A stretch of DNA of 64,000 nucleotides from an uncultured Pelagibacteraceae bacterium. GTDB lineage: Bacteria; Pseudomonadota; Alphaproteobacteria; Pelagibacterales; Pelagibacteraceae. The notes under the pieces were generated by a model. It ran no database searches. It saw nothing but the letters and a program-made list of their open reading frames with translations, and was not told where the DNA came from. Made by a program: the position numbers and the translations under genes. Positions 9,060 through 17,560 of the stretch are shown piece after piece. Numbering within the stretch: the first letter of the stretch is position 1; each line of letters opens with the position of its first letter. The DNA lies in contig CABZDW010000003.1 in NCBI GenBank assembly GCA_902524545.1, positions 1 through 64,000 on the forward strand, read 5' to 3'.

Positions 9060-12000
9060 TATAATTTCGTTGGCATTGGTTTATCTTTATCAATTCCATA
9101 TTTCTTTATTGCCTCCTGAGCATATTTTGTTGCGATTAATTGTTCTTTAGCTAAAACGCTTAGCCCATAGGTAACAACATGCTCTTTATCAACTTCAAAA
9201 AATTTTCTCAAATTCTTTCTTGTATCACTTCTACCAAATCCATCTGTTCCTAAGGAATAAAAACTCTTATTAATATAAGGTCGAATTTGGTCTGAGTTCA
9301 TTCTCATGTAATCTGATGCAGCTAAAATTGGTCCTTCAGTTTTACCTAAACAGCTCTCTACATATGATTTTTTTGGTTCTTTTTCAGGATTTAACAAATT
9401 AAACCTCTCTACCTCTAAACCATCTCTTCTTAGTTCATTAAAACTAGTTACACTCCAAACCTCGCTATCAATTTGGTACTCCTTTTGTAGGATTTCTGCA
9501 CCAGCTATCATTTCTCTTAAAATTGTACCTGACCCTAAGAATTGAATTTTAGTTTTTTTATATTTGCTAAATTCCTTAATTTTATACATTCCTTTAAGAA
9601 TGCCTTCTTCACATGATTTTTCAGACGGCATATCAGGATGAGGATAATTTTCATTCATTGTTGTGATATAATAAAAAATATTTTCTTTCTTCTCATGCAT
9701 TCTTTTTAGTCCTTCTCTAAATATTGTTGCTAGTTCATAATGAAATGTTGGATCATAAGACTTACAATTTGGGATAGTTGATGCCAGTAAATGGCTGTGT
9801 CCGTCTTGATGTTGCAAACCTTCTCCTGCTAATGTTGTTCTCCCAGCAGTAGCACCAATTAAAAATCCTCTTGATTGACTGTCTGCTCCTGCCCAAGCAA
9901 AATCACCTATTCTCTGAAATCCAAACATTGAGTAAAAAAGGTAAATAGGGATCATTTCAATATCATGATTTGTATAAGAAGTACCTGCAGCAATCCATGA
10001 AGACATAGCACCTGCCTCATTAATTCCTTCTTCTAAAACTTGTCCACTTTTTTCCTCTCTATATGAACTTAATTGTGCCGAGTCCTCAGGTTCATATTTT
10101 TGTCCTTCATGAGCATAAATACCAATTTTTTGAAAAAATCCTTCCATACCAAATGTTCTCGCCTCATCAGGAATAATTGGTACCAACCTTGATGCAACGT
10201 TTTTATCTCTCAGAAGATTAGTAAGCATTCTTACTAATGCCATCGTAGTAGACATCTCTTTTTTACCTGTTGATTCTTTCATGTTGTCAAAAATGTTTTT
10301 TGGAGGAGCTTTGATGGGTTTTGCATAAGTAGTTCTCTCTGGAATAAATCCTCCCAATTGAAGTCTTCTCTCCTTAATATACTTTATCTCAGGTGAGTTT
10401 TGATCTGGCTTATAATATTCAATATTTTGTACCTGTTTATCAGTAAGAGGAACATCAAATCTGTCTCTGTAATACATCAAGTCATCTATATCTAATTTTT
10501 TAGTCTGATGTGTTGTATTTACACTTTCACCACTTTTCCCCATTCCGTAACCCTTTATAGTCTTTGCAATCACAACTGTTGGGCTTCCAATATTTTTTGA
10601 GGCTTTATCATAAGCTGCAAAAACTTTATGAGGATCATGTCCTCCTCTATTTAATCTCCATATATCTTTGTCCGAAAGGCTTGAGATTAAATCTTTAGTT
10701 TCAAGATATTTACCAAAAAATTTTTCTCTGACATAAGCACCATCTCTTGCTTTCATTGCTTGATATTCACCATCAACAGTTTCATTCATCGCTTTAATTA
10801 AATGGCCAGTTTTATCATTAGCCAATAATGGATCCCAGTAAGAACCCCAGATTACTTTGATAACATTCCATCCTGCTCCTCTAAAAATACCCTCTAATTC
10901 TTGTATAATTTTTCCATTTCCCCTAACAGGTCCATCTAATCTTTGAAGATTACAATTGATTACGAATATTAAATTATCTAATTTTTCTCTAGCTGCTAAA
11001 CCGATTGCTCCTAAAGACTCTGGTTCATCCATTTCCCCATCTCCTAAAAAAGCCCACACTTTTCTTCCCTCATCTTTAATGAGACCTCTATTGATCAAAT
11101 ATTTCATATATCTTGCTTGATAAATGGCTAACATTGGTCCCAAACCCATTGAGACTGTAGGAAATTGCCAAAAGTTTGGCATCAACCAAGGATGTGGGTA
11201 AGATGATAAACCTCCAGGATTAACCTCTTGTCTAAAACTATCTAATTGTTTTTCGTTAAGTCTTCCTTCAAGAAATGCTCTTGCATACATACCTGGGGCG
11301 CTATGTCCTTGAAAATAAATTAAGTCTCCACCAAATTTATTATTTTTTGCTCTCCAAAAATGATTCATACCTACATCATAAAGTGTAGCTGCAGATGCAA
11401 ATGTTCCAATATGTCCTCCAAGCTCAGGAAATTTTTTGTTCGCTCGGACTACCATTGCTGCGGAATTCCATCTTATTAATGATCTTATTCTTCTCTCAAT
11501 ATTTTGATCACCATTTGATTTTTTCTCTTCATTTACTGGGATTGTGTTTATATAAGGTGTGTTTTGTGTGTAGGGAATATTTGCGCCCTCCATATAAGCT
11601 TTATTTATTAACTCCTTAATTAAGTAATGAGCTCTATGATTTCCATCTTTTTCAATTACCGAAGTGAGTGACTCCAGCCACTCATTGGTTTCTAATGGAT
11701 CAATATCGCCGTCATTTACTACTTGGATTATTTCTGGTTTTTTTATTTCAATATTATTTGTATGGATGGTTTGTTCTTTTTTTTTTTCTAATGATTTTTC
11801 TGCCTCTTTAATTAAATTCTCAGTATCTTTTGGAATAGTTTTTAATGGAGAAAGTTTTTCACTTGACCCTAAAATACTCAGAATTAAGTCACCTTTTGAA
11901 ACTTTATCACCTACTTTAACTTTAATGGTCTCAATAATACCTGCCAACGTTGAAGGTATTTCAACACTCGATTTGTCACTTTCTATTGTGATTACTGGAT

Positions 12001-12097
12001 CGTTTTTTGCTATTTCTTGACCTTCTTTAACAAGTAATTCAATAACCTCTACATTTTCGAAATCACCTATATCAGGAACTATTAGTTTTTCACTCAT
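9059..12097 (-). CDS. aceE: Pyruvate dehydrogenase E1 (homodimeric type) with N-terminal lipoyl domain
   Basis: AceE-type E1 (1012 aa), which decarboxylates pyruvate with thiamine diphosphate and acetylates lipoate. The thiamine motif GDGEMDEPE and NCNLQRLDGPV mark the AceE family, and the rest aligns in character from about residue 135 (DIDPLETNEWLESL) to the end. Residues 1-77 are an extra lipoyl domain with ESDKSSVEIP, very like the one in the adjacent E2, which suggests a copy of that domain was fused in front of E1. A charged linker of about 50 residues joins them. Classic AceE proteins of about 890 aa lack this domain. It is first in the E1-E2 operon. Confidence 0.95.
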   Translation of the reverse strand: MSEKLIVPDIGDFENVEVIELLVKEGQEIAKNDPVITIESDKSSVEIPSTLAGIIETIKVKVGDKVSKGDLILSILGSSEKLSPLKTIPKDTENLIKEAEKSLEKKKEQTIHTNNIEIKKPEIIQVVNDGDIDPLETNEWLESLTSVIEKDGNHRAHYLIKELINKAYMEGANIPYTQNTPYINTIPVNEEKKSNGDQNIERRIRSLIRWNSAAMVVRANKKFPELGGHIGTFASAATLYDVGMNHFWRAKNNKFGGDLIYFQGHSAPGMYARAFLEGRLNEKQLDSFRQEVNPGGLSSYPHPWLMPNFWQFPTVSMGLGPMLAIYQARYMKYLINRGLIKDEGRKVWAFLGDGEMDEPESLGAIGLAAREKLDNLIFVINCNLQRLDGPVRGNGKIIQELEGIFRGAGWNVIKVIWGSYWDPLLANDKTGHLIKAMNETVDGEYQAMKARDGAYVREKFFGKYLETKDLISSLSDKDIWRLNRGGHDPHKVFAAYDKASKNIGSPTVVIAKTIKGYGMGKSGESVNTTHQTKKLDIDDLMYYRDRFDVPLTDKQVQNIEYYKPDQNSPEIKYIKERRLQLGGFIPERTTYAKPIKAPPKNIFDNMKESTGKKEMSTTMALVRMLTNLLRDKNVASRLVPIIPDEARTFGMEGFFQKIGIYAHEGQKYEPEDSAQLSSYREEKSGQVLEEGINEAGAMSSWIAAGTSYTNHDIEMIPIYLFYSMFGFQRIGDFAWAGADSQSRGFLIGATAGRTTLAGEGLQHQDGHSHLLASTIPNCKSYDPTFHYELATIFREGLKRMHEKKENIFYYITTMNENYPHPDMPSEKSCEEGILKGMYKIKEFSKYKKTKIQFLGSGTILREMIAGAEILQKEYQIDSEVWSVTSFNELRRDGLEVERFNLLNPEKEPKKSYVESCLGKTEGPILAASDYMRMNSDQIRPYINKSFYSLGTDGFGRSDTRKNLRKFFEVDKEHVVTYGLSVLAKEQLIATKYAQEAIKKYGIDKDKPMPTKL

Positions 12098-12113
12098 TTA
12101 ATATTAAGATCTT

Positions 12114-12187
12114 ATACACTATAAAATTTTACTTAATTGCTAATTTTAACACATTCTGCTCAATTTTTTGACACTCTTATAGTGTAT
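12114..12187. promoter_or_regulatory. Divergent 11-bp inverted repeat upstream of aceE
   Basis: ATACACTATAA (12114-12124) and TTATAGTGTAT (12177-12187) are perfect reverse complements. Read from each flank, TTATAGTGTAT therefore lies just before both the aceE ATG (minus) and the ATG of a 38-aa ORF (plus). The two copies could be extended -10-like elements or half-sites of one regulator acting on both sides. Which regulator is unknown. The symmetry itself is directly visible; its function is inferred. Confidence 0.4.
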
Positions 12188-12196
12188 CCTTTAAAA

Positions 12197-12313
12197 ATGA
12201 TTAAAAAGTTATTAAATAAGCTCTTACATCCAAAAAAAAATACGTACATTGATGCTAAAATTTGGATACAAAAAATTTTGCTTGAAGAGAAATTTAAAAG
12301 AATTAATTCTTAA
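12197..12313 (+). CDS. Small hypothetical protein, 38 aa
   Basis: ATG-started ORF of 38 codons encoding a basic peptide beginning MIKKLLNKLLHP and ending KFKRINS, with no signal peptide or clear membrane segment. It fills the only free space between aceE and the thiolase gene. A TTATAGTGTAT element matching that of aceE lies 10 bp upstream. Its stop shares TTAA (12310-12313) with the convergent thiolase stop, the same arrangement seen at three established gene pairs in this window, which supports it being real. Function unknown. It could be a chance ORF. Confidence 0.4.
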   Translation: MIKKLLNKLLHPKKNTYIDAKIWIQKILLEEKFKRINS

Positions 12314-13485
12314 ATTCTCTCAACACACAAGGCTATACCCATTCCCCCACCTATACATAGTGTAGCACAACCTTTATTCTTTTTCTGTTTTATCATTTCA
12401 TGAATAAGAGTGACTAATATTCTTGCACCTGATGCTCCTATGGGATGGCCTAATGCTATAGCTCCTCCATTAACATTAACTTTATACTCATCAATATTTA
12501 ATTCACGTATCACGGCAATACTTTGAGCAGCAAAAGCCTCATTAATTTCAAAAAGATCTATATCATTTAAATTCCACTTTGCTTTTTTAACTGCTTTACG
12601 CACAGCCTCAATTGGTCCAAGACCCATCAAAGTTGGATCCACTCCAACTGAAGCCCATGAAATTATCTTTACTAAAGGTTGAATTGATCTTTTTTTAGCT
12701 TCATCTAAGGTTGTTAGTAATAAAGCGGCAGCACCATCGTTAATTCCTGATGAATTTCCGGGTGTCACAGTTCCATCTTTAACAAATACTGCTTTTAATT
12801 TCTCTAAATCTAATTTATTTAGTTTTTTTCTTGGATGTTCATCTTTAACAAGATTTATACCGGGTTGATTTATTTTAATTAGCTCCTCCTCAAATCTATT
12901 ATTATTAGTTGCATTTTCTGTTTTTTTTTGAGAATTTAACGCAAAATCATCTTGATCGACTCTTGAAATATTAAATTTCTTTGCAATATTTTCAGCAGTC
13001 ACACCCATATGATAATTATTAAATGCATCTATCAATCCGTCATTTATCATTGTATCTATCAAATGTTTCTCTGAAATTTTTTTATTATCACGATAAAAAA
13101 TTGAATGTGGGGCTAATGACATGTTTTCTTGGCCACCCGAAATTACATTTTTTACCTCTCCTAATTTAATTGATTGATAACCTGAGATTACAGCTCTAAG
13201 TCCAGAGCCACAAACTTGATTTACTATGTGCGCTGGTTTTGAGACATCTATACCTGCATTTATTGCAGCTTGTCTTGCAGGATTTTGACCTCCACCAGCT
13301 GTAAGTACTTGGCCCATAATTACCTCATCGATATTATCTTTGTTTAATTTACTTTTTTTTAAAATTTCCCTAATAACAATTGATCCCAACTTATCAGCAC
13401 TTAATTCTTTGAGAGACCCTTTATAAGCTCCAATTGGAGTTCTGATAGCCTCTACAATCACAACCTCATTCATTGAATTATTCAT
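12310..13485 (-). CDS. Acetyl-CoA acetyltransferase (thiolase)
   Basis: Thiolase of 391 aa, most like acetoacetyl-CoA thiolases (AtoB/PhaA group), which condense or cleave acyl-CoA units. The acylated Cys is in VCGSGLRA (near residue 92), the His in GHPIGASGARI (near 347) and the second catalytic Cys in CIGGGMGIAL close to the C terminus. EAIRTPIGAYKGSL is the typical N terminus. Whether it works in biosynthesis or beta-oxidation cannot be decided here, as no partner dehydrogenase lies next to it. Translation could instead begin at the second Met (residue 5). Confidence 0.93.
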   Translation of the reverse strand: MNNSMNEVVIVEAIRTPIGAYKGSLKELSADKLGSIVIREILKKSKLNKDNIDEVIMGQVLTAGGGQNPARQAAINAGIDVSKPAHIVNQVCGSGLRAVISGYQSIKLGEVKNVISGGQENMSLAPHSIFYRDNKKISEKHLIDTMINDGLIDAFNNYHMGVTAENIAKKFNISRVDQDDFALNSQKKTENATNNNRFEEELIKINQPGINLVKDEHPRKKLNKLDLEKLKAVFVKDGTVTPGNSSGINDGAAALLLTTLDEAKKRSIQPLVKIISWASVGVDPTLMGLGPIEAVRKAVKKAKWNLNDIDLFEINEAFAAQSIAVIRELNIDEYKVNVNGGAIALGHPIGASGARILVTLIHEMIKQKKNKGCATLCIGGGMGIALCVERI

Positions 13486-13557
13486 AATAATTTAAATTTG
13501 TCTTTGCATTAAAATACACTAAAAAATGATATAGAATAATAAATAAAATTTAAAAAT

Positions 13558-13634
13558 GCGCCTGTAGCTCAACTGGATAGAGCGCTTGGCTACGGACCAG
13601 GAGGTTCTGGGTTCGACTCCTAGCAGGCGCACCA
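13558..13634 (+). tRNA. tRNA-Arg (anticodon ACG)
   Basis: A 77-nt cloverleaf with the CCA end encoded. The acceptor stem GCGCCTG pairs with CAGGCGC. The D arm holds AGCTCAACTGGATAGAGC. The anticodon stem CTTGG/CCAGG encloses the loop CTACGGA with anticodon ACG, read as Arg (A34 is normally deaminated to inosine). The T loop has the GTTCGACTC pattern. Confidence 0.97.
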
Positions 13635-13649
13635 TTAATAAGATAAATT

Positions 13650-13748
13650 ATGATAAAATGGTTGATTAAATCCTCTCTTCAAATGTCTGTTATTTATTTT
13701 TTCATAATTATTCTTGTAATTTTGCTTATTTTAACTTTTATACTTTAA
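13650..13748 (+). CDS. Possible single-span membrane micropeptide, 32 aa
   Basis: An ATG-started 32-codon ORF between tRNA-Arg and the thioesterase gene, ending 6 bp before the thioesterase ATG. It has a short basic start (MIKWLIKSS) and then one long hydrophobic stretch rich in Ile, Leu, Val and Phe that could cross the membrane once. In AT-rich DNA such ORFs can arise by chance, so support is weak and rests on position, ATG start and composition. Function unknown. Confidence 0.3.
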   Translation: MIKWLIKSSLQMSVIYFFIIILVILLILTFIL

Positions 13749-13754
13749 CAAATT

Positions 13755-14159
13755 ATGTCTAATTCATTTGAACAAATAAGTTTACAGCATGGTTTCATGA
13801 AACATAATGGTGGTGTTATGTTTAGAAATATCTCTGAAAGCGAATACGAATTCAAATCAGTTATTAATAAAAACCATTTAAACGCAGCAGGCATAACTCA
13901 TGGAGGGTACTTGGCAGCTTTGATAGATGCTGGAGCAGGAACGGCAGCACACCGTAGTGCTCAAAATGCACCATGTGTAACAATTTCATTAGATCTTAAA
14001 TATATCGGTGCTTCAAAAATTGGTGATGAGATTATTGGGCATGTAAAAATTCTAAAAAAAACAAAAACTCTAGTATTTTTATTTTGTGAATTGAAATGTA
14101 ACGACAAAATTATAACATCTGCTTCTGGAGTTTGGAAAATTCTTAAAATTAAGTCTTAA
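13755..14159 (+). CDS. PaaI-family hotdog thioesterase
   Basis: A 134-aa single hotdog-fold protein of the acyl-CoA thioesterase 4HBT/PaaI group. The central AAGITHGGYLAALIDAGAGTAA segment, with HGG followed by an acidic Asp in the long helix, is the family signature. The likely role is hydrolysis of short or aromatic acyl-CoA esters; the actual substrate cannot be told. It follows a possible micropeptide and precedes the helicase gene with a 173-bp spacer. Confidence 0.85.
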   Translation: MSNSFEQISLQHGFMKHNGGVMFRNISESEYEFKSVINKNHLNAAGITHGGYLAALIDAGAGTAAHRSAQNAPCVTISLDLKYIGASKIGDEIIGHVKILKKTKTLVFLFCELKCNDKIITSASGVWKILKIKS

Positions 14160-14332
14160 GTATTTGTATTTGATAGTAATTTGGACAATAAACTATATTA
14201 TGTTAATCTAAATTTTTTAAAACTCGAAATGAGAACTTTTTATAGAACGATTCGGTCATGTTTTAGTCTATTTTTGTTCTTTATAGGTAACTACATCTTG
14301 TATGTAAAATATTAAACATACCAAAGATAGAA

Positions 14333-16822
14333 ATGAATAAAAATAAAATTACAGCAGTTCTCGGTCCAACAAATACTGGCAAAACCCATTTAGCAATAGA
14401 AACGATGCTCTCTTTTGATACTGGGATGATTGGTTTTCCATTAAGACTTTTAGCTAGAGAAGTCTATGACAAAGTTGTTAAAAAAACTAGATATGATGAA
14501 GTTGCTTTAATAACTGGTGAAGAAAAAATTATACCTTCAAATGCAAAATATTTTTTGTGTACAGTAGAGTCAATGCCAATAGATAAAGATTTAGAATTTA
14601 TAGGTGTTGATGAAATTCAAATGTGTGCAGACCATGAGCGAGGTCATATTTTTACAGACAGATTACTTAATATGAGAGGAAGTAAACTTACAATGTTAAT
14701 GGGTTCAAACACAATTAAAGGAATAGTTTCAAAATTAGACGACGATATAGAATTCATAGATAGAAAAAGATTATCTAAACTTACCTACTCAGGTCACAAA
14801 AAAATTTCACGTATTAATAGAAAAACAGCAATTATAGCTTTTTCAACTGAAGAAGTTTATGCAATAGCAGAATTAATACGAAGACAAAAAGGTGGAGCTG
14901 CAATTGTTATGGGATCTTTAAGTCCAAAAACAAGGAATTCACAAGTAGATTTATACCAATCAGGTGATGTTGATTTTTTAGTTGCAACTGATGCAATTGG
15001 AATGGGTATAAATATGGATTTAGATCAAGTGTATTTTTCAAATTTAAAAAAATTCGATGGAAAAAAATTAAGGAAACTAAATCTATCCGAGATAGGCCAA
15101 ATTGCTGGAAGAGCAGGTAGATATCTCAATGATGGTAACTTTGGTATCACTGGTGATTGTAAAGAAATTATAGCTGAAGAAGTTGAACTTTTAGAAAATC
15201 ATAAATTTGAAAATATCAGAACGTTATTTTGGAGAAATTCAGATTTAAATTTTAATAATCCCATCTCGTTATTAAAATCACTTGAAGAAAAGCCAAATAA
15301 AGACTGGCTTAGAAAAATTCATGAGTGTGAGGATGAAAAAGTTTTGAAGTACTTCTTAAAGAAGTTGGACTTATATAATTTGCAGAATGTAAAAGAAACA
15401 CTGACACTACTATGGGAATGCTGTCAAATCCCTGACTTTGTAAAGAAAACCTACGGAAATCACATCAATGTTGTTGAAAAAGTATTCAATTTTTTAAACA
15501 GTGATAAAGGGAAAATACCAGATAATTTTATGCATTTACAGCTTATGAAGCTAGATAAATTAGACGGAAATGTAGATTCTTTAGCAAATAGAATTGCAAA
15601 TGTAAGAACTTGGTCATATGTTTCAAATAAAAATAATTGGGTTGAAAATCAAAATTACTGGATTGAAAAAACTAAATTCTTAGAGGATAAACTTTCAGAT
15701 AGACTTCATGAAGAACTCACAAAAACATTTATTGATAAAAGGGCAAGTGTACTCGCTAGGGGTTTGAAACAAGATATGGAATTTGATACTAAAATTTTAG
15801 AAAATAATAATGTTATGATCGATGGACAATTTATAGGTAAAATAAACGGACTTAAATTAGAACTTGATCTTAAGAAAGGAGCTTTAGAGACTGATATTAA
15901 ATCTCTAAAAAAAGCTGCAAGAAAGACGATAGGACCAGAACTTGAAAAGAGAATCCAAATTATAATTGATACAGGTCTAGTTGAGTTAAAAAATGACTCT
16001 AAGATATATTGGAATAATGCAATAATTGGTAAATTAATTCCTGGTAAAGATTATTTGAGCCCCAATATAGAATTATTAGTCGATGACATGTTGGAGCAAA
16101 ATCAAAAAGTTAAATTAATTAATTTTTTAGAAAAATGGTTAAAGAATAAAATTTCAACGGTTTTAAAAAGTCTCTATGATTTAAAAGATCTAAAGGATAA
16201 GAATTCATCAATTAAAGCCTTAGCATATCAACTTTATGAAAATAATGGTGTTCTTAAAAGAGATCTGGTAACAGAATATTTAAAAAAACTCGATCAAAAT
16301 GATAGAAAAACTTTAAGAGATCTTGGAGTAAAATTTGGTAGGTACCATGTTTTTTTATTTAAATTGATAAAACCAGAGCCTGTTTCACTAAGGACTCTAC
16401 TCTGGAAAAATTATAATCAAAAATACTTCAATTTAGAACCTCCTACATTTGGATTAAATTTTTTAAATAATAAAAAAATTCAAAATAAAAACTTTATGTT
16501 GCTTTGTGGATTTGAGAAATTTAACAACTTCTTTGTCAGAATAGATATTTTAGAGAGATTATTTGTACAAATAATTAATTCTGATACGAAAAATATGAAG
16601 GAAGTAAAAATGATACCAGAAATGTTGAATTTATTGGGGTGTAATAAAGATGATTTTAAACAATTACTCATAGCTATGAGTTATAAGATTTTGGAAAAAA
16701 ATAACGAGTTATTCTTTAAATACAAACCAAAAAAAAGAGTTAAGTTTAAAAATAAAGTAAATGTAAAAGTAAATGTAAAAGAGAATCCCTTTGGAATTCT
16801 AAAGAATTTAAATTTTAATTAA
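14333..16822 (+). CDS. Suv3-like ATP-dependent RNA helicase
   Basis: An 829-aa superfamily 2 helicase of the Suv3/mitochondrial degradosome type, common in alphaproteobacteria beside ferredoxin and CarD genes. Walker A GPTNTGKTH is at residues 10-18. VDEIQM, near residue 98, is the DEIQ-type motif II that marks Suv3 relatives. The helicase C domain contains ATDAIGMGINMDL, and motif VI is QIAGRAGRYL. The C-terminal half is Lys/Asn-rich with a basic tail rich in Lys and Val. RNA unwinding and decay is inferred from the family. It heads an apparent four-gene operon. Confidence 0.9.
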   Translation: MNKNKITAVLGPTNTGKTHLAIETMLSFDTGMIGFPLRLLAREVYDKVVKKTRYDEVALITGEEKIIPSNAKYFLCTVESMPIDKDLEFIGVDEIQMCADHERGHIFTDRLLNMRGSKLTMLMGSNTIKGIVSKLDDDIEFIDRKRLSKLTYSGHKKISRINRKTAIIAFSTEEVYAIAELIRRQKGGAAIVMGSLSPKTRNSQVDLYQSGDVDFLVATDAIGMGINMDLDQVYFSNLKKFDGKKLRKLNLSEIGQIAGRAGRYLNDGNFGITGDCKEIIAEEVELLENHKFENIRTLFWRNSDLNFNNPISLLKSLEEKPNKDWLRKIHECEDEKVLKYFLKKLDLYNLQNVKETLTLLWECCQIPDFVKKTYGNHINVVEKVFNFLNSDKGKIPDNFMHLQLMKLDKLDGNVDSLANRIANVRTWSYVSNKNNWVENQNYWIEKTKFLEDKLSDRLHEELTKTFIDKRASVLARGLKQDMEFDTKILENNNVMIDGQFIGKINGLKLELDLKKGALETDIKSLKKAARKTIGPELEKRIQIIIDTGLVELKNDSKIYWNNAIIGKLIPGKDYLSPNIELLVDDMLEQNQKVKLINFLEKWLKNKISTVLKSLYDLKDLKDKNSSIKALAYQLYENNGVLKRDLVTEYLKKLDQNDRKTLRDLGVKFGRYHVFLFKLIKPEPVSLRTLLWKNYNQKYFNLEPPTFGLNFLNNKKIQNKNFMLLCGFEKFNNFFVRIDILERLFVQIINSDTKNMKEVKMIPEMLNLLGCNKDDFKQLLIAMSYKILEKNNELFFKYKPKKRVKFKNKVNVKVNVKENPFGILKNLNFN

Positions 16823-16826
16823 AATT

Positions 16827-17231
16827 ATGTTTTTTAAAAAAGAAAAAAACGAAAATAATGATTTATCAAAAGTAGCTGCACTTTTAATCCATGCAGCTAA
16901 AATAGACGAAAACTTTTCAAAAAGTGAGGAGATAATTATAAAAGAAGCTCTTTTACAAATAGGCGTAAACGAGAAAAACTTGGAAAAAATATTTGAGGAC
17001 GGAAAAAAAATTGAGGAAGATTCAAATCAGATTTTAGAATTTACTAAAGAAGTAAAAAATATGGAGGAAATTAACAAAATAAAAATAGTTGAGACACTTT
17101 GGAGAATAATTTACTCAAATAATGAGGCAGATATTTATGAAACAAGTTTAATGCGGAGGCTTGGCGGACTTTTATATATTGACAGTAAATTAATGGGCGA
17201 TATTAAAGAAAGAATTAAAAAAAATATCTAA
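16827..17231 (+). CDS. TerB-like protein
   Basis: A 134-aa acidic, all-helical protein. The pattern [26 protein letters not shown] followed later by [19 protein letters not shown] matches the TerB/tellurite-resistance fold, where paired acidic helices repeat around a DxxxxxxE motif. The biochemical role of these proteins is unsettled; tellurite resistance is only the family name. It starts 4 bp after the helicase stop and ends 2 bp before the ferredoxin ATG, so it is co-transcribed. In many alphaproteobacteria this slot holds an S4-domain RNA-binding protein. Confidence 0.75.
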   Translation: MFFKKEKNENNDLSKVAALLIHAAKIDENFSKSEEIIIKEALLQIGVNEKNLEKIFEDGKKIEEDSNQILEFTKEVKNMEEINKIKIVETLWRIIYSNNEADIYETSLMRRLGGLLYIDSKLMGDIKERIKKNI

Positions 17232-17233
17232 TC

Positions 17234-17560
17234 ATGACTTACATTGTAAACGATAAATGCATCAAGTGTAAATTAATGGACTGTGTTGAAGTTTGTCCTG
17301 TAGATTGTTTTTATGAAGGGAAAAATATGCTTGTAATTAAACCCGATGAGTGTATAGATTGTGGCGTTTGTGAACCTGAATGTCCTGTAGATGCAATTAA
17401 GCCTGATATAGAACCGGGTAGTGAAAAGTGGTTAGAAATCAATAAAAAGTATTCTGAGATCTGGCCCAACATAAGTGAAAAAAAAGATCCACCTTTGGAT
17501 CACGAAAAATATAAAGATGAGCAAAATAAGTTTGAAAAATATTTTAAAGAAAACCTTTAA
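17234..17560 (+). CDS. fdxA: 7Fe ferredoxin
   Basis: FdxA-type ferredoxin of 108 aa that carries electrons on one 3Fe-4S and one 4Fe-4S cluster. The first cluster region reads [18 protein letters not shown] and the second [16 protein letters not shown]. The C-terminal extension after residue 60 contains the family-typical [16 protein letters not shown] segment. Its 3' end overlaps the start of the CarD gene by about 44 bp in another frame. The redox partner is unknown. Confidence 0.95.
   Translation: MTYIVNDKCIKCKLMDCVEVCPVDCFYEGKNMLVIKPDECIDCGVCEPECPVDAIKPDIEPGSEKWLEINKKYSEIWPNISEKKDPPLDHEKYKDEQNKFEKYFKENL

Noticed and set aside
14229..14315. 28-aa plus-strand ORF before the helicase gene
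   Set aside because: Short, no RBS, no recognisable pattern beyond a hydrophobic stretch; position alone is not enough.
17475..17516. GTG start 14 codons upstream for carD
   Set aside because: It would deepen the overlap with fdxA and starts with GTG; the ATG at 17517 is preferred. Not fully excluded.
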